Part shown: piece by piece, positions 6,165-8,636 of the stretch
How positions within the stretch are numbered: the stretch's first letter is position 1
Layout: each line of letters starts with the position of its first letter
NCBI GenBank assembly: GCA_051004015.1
Contig: JBPCKT010000156.1
Location: forward strand, 1-8,636
Direction: 5' to 3'
DNA from: SXOA01 sp051004015
GTDB taxonomy: Bacteria; Planctomycetota; Planctomycetia; Pirellulales; Pirellulaceae
DNA length: 8,636 nt
Translations under genes and position numbers: made by a program
The notes under the pieces: generated by a model
What the model was told of the DNA's origin: nothing
Seen by the model: only the letters and a program-made list of their open reading frames with translations
Database searches by the model: none

Positions 6165-8288
6165 CTACGCTACTTCTGGCTCTGGATTCACGATCAGCAC
6201 ACTGTCACCAAAATCTTCAGTTTCCTCCTCGGTCCGCTTCTTGCCCCGGTCGTCGAATTTGACGTCGGCTTCAGCAGTCTTGCGCTTGGCGATGTGTAGG
6301 AGTTTTTCGTAGAGCTCGATCCGCTTCTTGTCGGGGAGCTCATTGATGACTCCGCAGGCCTGGGCGACTTCACCGAGATAGCGGAGGAAGATGCTCCGTC
6401 GCTCTCCTTCCTGCTTCACCTTCTTGCGGGCGTTGAGATACATGCCCAGCTTGCGGCCGACAGCTTGCAGGCCAAGGCGCAGCTCCTTCTGGATTTCGGG
6501 ATAGCCGGCGATGGCTTCCTTGGATTCGCTGGTGAAGGGAACCCAGACGCTGGCCATGTGAACCATGACGGTGATGGGCCCTTGCGGCAGTTGGCCGCGG
6601 GACTGCGAAAGGCCGTAGCTCCGCCAGTTGTTGCCGAGGACCGACTGCGTGATAGCGCAGGCGGCAGGCTGGAACTGGAGCGGGACGCGGTTGGCGTAAC
6701 GGAGGACTTGCATCGTCTGCCCTTCGGACAGGTTGACGTTCCGCATGGCCGCGTGCAGTTGTTCGATCTCCGCCTTCTTGAGCTTAGCCGGGCTCTGCCG
6801 CGTTCCCATCTTGGCTTCGGTCAGGATCTTCTCGGAAGCTTCGCTGCCAACGCCGTCAAAGGTGTTCATCAGGAATTGACGAAGCGTGCGAGCGTCACTT
6901 TCGCCGAGCAGCTCCGTCAGCGTTTCCAACGAGACCTTCTGAGCGGCGCTGGTGCCACCATAGGTGAGGCCGACTTCGATGACGAACGGGTTGCCGCGAT
7001 AGACGGCTGGCGGGCGCGTGGCGGCGCAGTAGAACTCGCCGGGAACGACCTGGTGCAGCCCCTTCAAAATCAGCGGCTCGCCGATGGGACTGATGCAGTC
7101 GGTATTGGGGGCGCTAATCCGAGTGTTCTGAATCGCCTGGTAAATCGCGTCCGCTTCCTGCCGGCCGATTTTGGCTACGCCGGCGCGGGCGCTGACCTTG
7201 GCAGCTTCGCAAATGGTTTTGGCGACGTGCGAGCTGACGCGTGAAAACGAATCCGTCAGGAACTGAGTGATGGTTGTCGCGCTCGTGTCCTTGAGCATCG
7301 TCACCAGCCGGCCAAGCTCCACGCCGTAAGGGTGCGGCTTGATTTCCTTGGGCTCGGGCGGGAGCTGCGTCGTGCTTCGGTTGTAACTGGTTTCGATTCC
7401 TTCGGCGTCTTTGTAGTGCAGCGTCACGTGCGGGTTGGCGATGGCTGTTTGTTCCAGATATTCATCCACGCTGCCGCGGCCGCGAAGATACCGCCCTTCC
7501 AGCTCGATGGTGACGCGAGTGCCGCTTTTCACCTCGACCGGTTCTTTGCCCTCTTCCGCGGGATAGTGGGTCGCCCAGTCGATGCCGTGCTCGACCATGT
7601 ACTTGTGACCCTTCTCGCCGGCCTGAATATCCACTCCCTCCCCTTTCCCGTTGATGATCTCCGGATGGTTCCGCTTGGTGTCAATCTGCAGCTCAAAGTA
7701 GTGGGCCGGTTTGCGGACGGAGATTTTGGAGATGATTTTCACCGGCTTGCCGGTGGTGAGCATGCCGTACATTCCGGCCGCGGAAATGCCAATCCCCTGC
7801 TGCCCGCGGCTCATGCGGAGGCGATGGAATTTGCTGCCGTAGAGGAGCTTGCCGAAGATGAGGGGAATCTGCTTCTTGACGATGCCCGGCCCGTTGTCCT
7901 GCACACTGACTTTGAAACGGTTGTTGCCGTTGGCTTCGATGGCGACCCAGATTTCCGGCACGATGCCGGCTTCCTCGCAGGCATCCAGGCTATTGTCCAC
8001 CGCCTCCTTCACCGTGGTGAGCAGGGCCTTGCGGGGGTTATCGAAGCCCAGCAGGTGCCGGTTCTTGGCGAAGAACTCGCTGACGGAGATGTCCCGCTGC
8101 TTGGTCGCCATCGACTCCGCGGTCGCGCGGCGCTTGGAGGAGCCACTTTCGGCGGATAGATGGCCGTTTGCGTGGCCGTTGGAACGACCATTCGCCTGGC
8201 CGTTCGCCTCGCCGTTTGGGTGGCCATTCGCGGTCCCACTCTCTTCCACTGGGATTCGAGACGCTGCTTCTTTCGTTGCCTTCGCCAT
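6165..8288 (-). CDS. top6B: DNA topoisomerase VI subunit B with duplicated H2TH domain
   Basis: ATP-binding subunit of the type IIB topoisomerase. ATP-driven closure of the B dimer captures the transported DNA duplex and signals subunit A to cleave. In the 707 residues, 1-60 are a low-complexity leader. The GHKL ATPase starts near 66, with Glu95 and Asn99 in the N-box EAVDNSLDA, DNGPG at 131-135 and the lid GQQGIGISAA at 162-171. A first H2TH domain lies at about 325-391. The transducer runs from about 400 to 640, with TRPPAVYRGNPF (424-435), LRYANRVPL (529-537) and the likely switch lysine Lys590 in PFTSESKEAIA. A second H2TH-like copy (454-520) is inserted in the transducer. The tail (about 670-707) is acidic. 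The ATG at 8288 has GGA eight bases upstream; Met60 at 8111 would remove only the repeat leader. It is longer than the roughly 530 residues of the Sulfolobus enzyme. Confidence 0.95.
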   Translation of the reverse strand: MAKATKEAASRIPVEESGTANGHPNGEANGQANGRSNGHANGHLSAESGSSKRRATAESMATKQRDISVSEFFAKNRHLLGFDNPRKALLTTVKEAVDNSLDACEEAGIVPEIWVAIEANGNNRFKVSVQDNGPGIVKKQIPLIFGKLLYGSKFHRLRMSRGQQGIGISAAGMYGMLTTGKPVKIISKISVRKPAHYFELQIDTKRNHPEIINGKGEGVDIQAGEKGHKYMVEHGIDWATHYPAEEGKEPVEVKSGTRVTIELEGRYLRGRGSVDEYLEQTAIANPHVTLHYKDAEGIETSYNRSTTQLPPEPKEIKPHPYGVELGRLVTMLKDTSATTITQFLTDSFSRVSSHVAKTICEAAKVSARAGVAKIGRQEADAIYQAIQNTRISAPNTDCISPIGEPLILKGLHQVVPGEFYCAATRPPAVYRGNPFVIEVGLTYGGTSAAQKVSLETLTELLGESDARTLRQFLMNTFDGVGSEASEKILTEAKMGTRQSPAKLKKAEIEQLHAAMRNVNLSEGQTMQVLRYANRVPLQFQPAACAITQSVLGNNWRSYGLSQSRGQLPQGPITVMVHMASVWVPFTSESKEAIAGYPEIQKELRLGLQAVGRKLGMYLNARKKVKQEGERRSIFLRYLGEVAQACGVINELPDKKRIELYEKLLHIAKRKTAEADVKFDDRGKKRTEEETEDFGDSVLIVNPEPEVA
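6729..6929 (-). other. Second H2TH-like copy within subunit B (residues 454-520)
   Basis: This segment aligns without gaps to residues 325-391 of the same protein at an offset of 129 residues. Twenty of 67 positions are identical, including A-x-T-x-x-QFL, F-x-x-V-x-S, AK-x-x-x-R, AK, and E, A and N near the end. It lies between LTYGGT (441-446) and QVLRYANRVPL (527-537), two transducer motifs that I recall as being close together in short archaeal subunits. Confidence 0.8.
7116..7316 (-). other. First H2TH domain of subunit B (residues 325-391)
   Basis: This is the helix-two-turn-helix region in its canonical place between the GHKL ATPase and the transducer. It includes TITQFLTDSFSRVSSHVAK (339-357) and AKIGRQEADAIYQAIQN (372-388). 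It is the reference copy for the internal duplication described at 6729-6929. Confidence 0.8.
8160..8231 (-). repeat. 12-bp coding repeat giving six x-A-N-G tetrapeptides
   Basis: Asn-Gly recurs exactly every four residues six times (21-22, 25-26, 29-30, 33-34, 37-38, 41-42) in the leader of subunit B. On the minus strand the units are variants of AACGGCCAGGCG, with third-position drift such as AAT for AAC and GGT for GGC. The segment is probably disordered and precedes the ATPase domain. Confidence 0.85.
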
Positions 8289-8331
8289 GATGATTCCGGC
8301 ACTCCGTTACGAACGTGGGGCAGCGTCCAGC

Positions 8332-8371
8332 GCTTCCAGCCTGCCCTACGTGTCCTGGGCAGGCTGGAAGC
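8332..8371. repeat. Perfect 15-bp inverted repeat with 10-base loop
   Basis: GCTTCCAGCCTGCCC (8332-8346) and GGGCAGGCTGGAAGC (8357-8371) are exact reverse complements around the loop TACGTGTCCT. Outside them GTGGGG (8315-8320) and CTCCAC (8375-8380) pair with one mismatch, so the element may be a longer imperfect palindrome of about 66 bp. It lies 44 bp upstream of subunit B. No U-tract follows in either direction, so a simple terminator is unlikely. A REP- or MITE-like dispersed element, or a 5' leader structure of subunit B, fits better. Confidence 0.85.
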
Positions 8372-8398
8372 CTACTCCACCTTTGGGAAACTGTCACG

Positions 8399-8404
8399 TT
8401 TATA
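8399..8404 (-). promoter_or_regulatory. Possible -10 element for topoisomerase VI subunit B
   Basis: The minus strand reads TATAAA here, about 110 bases upstream of the subunit B ATG. No good -35 box is found 16-18 bases upstream (the best is TGGGAC). If used, it would place the 15-bp hairpin in the 5' leader of the mRNA. Confidence 0.2.
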
Positions 8405-8543
8405 CCGTTTTTCCCTGTTTCGTCCCAGTCGGCTTTAACGCTGTTACGGGAGCTATCGGCAGGCCGCGCGCATTTGTCGCGGCAAGCAGGGGAAGAGCTA
8501 TGGTCACAGCCGGAACCCGGCCGAAAGACGATTGTAGTCCTTT

Positions 8544-8583
8544 CACTCCGTGAGCGGACACTCCGGCCCACGGAGTGGGCCGG
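8544..8583 (+). promoter_or_regulatory. Two mutually exclusive hairpins in the leader of the partial gene
   Basis: CACTCCG (8559-8565) pairs perfectly with CGGAGTG (8571-8577) around GCCCA. CCGGCCCA (8563-8570) pairs perfectly with TGGGCCGG (8576-8583) around CGGAG. The stems share bases, so only one can form. A further CACTCCG at 8544-8550 could also compete for 8571-8577. They end 19 bases before the ribosome site at 8603. This could be a leader switch or a dispersed GC-rich repeat. Confidence 0.55.
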
Positions 8584-8602
8584 CCACTTCTCCTATCGCT
8601 GC

Positions 8603-8608
8603 AAGGAG
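8603..8608 (+). promoter_or_regulatory. Strong Shine-Dalgarno sequence deciding the start at 8614
   Basis: AAGGAG lies five bases before ATG at 8614. It is the best ribosome site in the window and is the main reason to call a gene start here. Confidence 0.6.
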
Positions 8609-8613
8609 CTCCC

Positions 8614-8636
8614 ATGCCACGGCCGTTTTTCCGCTC
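8614..8636 (+). CDS. Start of a divergent gene, cut by window edge
   Basis: Only the first seven codons (M-P-R-P-F-F-R) are visible, followed by a partial codon. The call rests on the AAGGAG at 8603-8608 and the open frame to the window end. Nothing can be said about function. If real, the gene diverges from topoisomerase VI subunit B and shares the palindrome-rich spacer with it. Confidence 0.45.

Larger units (their letters stand above)
8289..8613. other. Divergent intergenic region rich in palindromes
   Basis: These 325 bp separate subunit B from a divergent gene cut by the window edge. I see no convincing protein frame here. The region holds the 15-bp hairpin at 8332-8371, an AT-rich TTTATA at 8399-8404, an imperfect palindrome TTGTCGCGGCAA at 8474-8485, the nested hairpins at 8544-8583, and the strong ribosome site at 8603-8608. 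Both transcription units must start in or beyond it. Confidence 0.7.

Noticed and set aside
6465..8159. Two long + strand open frames opposite topoisomerase VI subunit B
   Set aside because: Both are antisense shadows of well-conserved GHKL, H2TH and transducer sequence.
8400..8615. Minus-strand open frame in the divergent spacer
   Set aside because: No conserved motif, it crosses both the hairpin cluster and the ribosome site of the divergent gene, and its composition is that of a shadow frame.

Overview
This window looks like a chromosomal segment of a GC-rich member of the Planctomycetota (lineage inferred, not proven). The reasons are an lpxK of the diderm lipid A pathway, many starts with weak or absent Shine-Dalgarno sequences, a small membrane protein with an Asn/Pro-rich tail, GC-rich intergenic palindromes, and an archaeal-type DNA topoisomerase VI in a bacterial gene context. 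No tRNA, rRNA, insertion sequence or CRISPR array was seen.

Layout. Positions 1-258 are non-coding and hold a G-run/C-run palindrome with a very strong G-quadruplex motif. An Eis-like GNAT acetyltransferase (259-1713, +) runs tail to tail with lpxK (1702-2757, -), the two overlapping by 12 bp. Divergent from lpxK, a two-gene + strand unit encodes a three-helix membrane protein (2893-3297) and a nitrilase-family amidohydrolase (3316-4194). The rest is a minus-strand cluster, read from right to left: topoisomerase VI subunit B (8288-6165), an antitoxin (6066-5800), a PIN-domain toxin (5800-5396) and topoisomerase VI subunit A (5371-4229). The last 325 bp before a new + strand gene (RBS at 8603, ATG at 8614, cut by the window edge) hold a perfect 15-bp hairpin and a pair of mutually exclusive hairpins.

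The centre of interest is the topoisomerase VI cluster. Subunit B supplies the GHKL ATPase and transducer, and subunit A the Spo11-like cleavage tyrosine and Toprim metal site. Together they should form an A2B2 type IIB topoisomerase. Two things stand out. First, a toxin-antitoxin pair sits between the two subunit genes, with toxin and subunit A only 24 bp apart. Second, subunit B carries a second copy of its H2TH domain: 67 residues align without gaps and with 20 identities to the first copy. The second copy is inserted in the transducer, where the shorter archaeal proteins, as I recall them, have no such domain. Subunit B also has a six-unit N-terminal tetrapeptide repeat.
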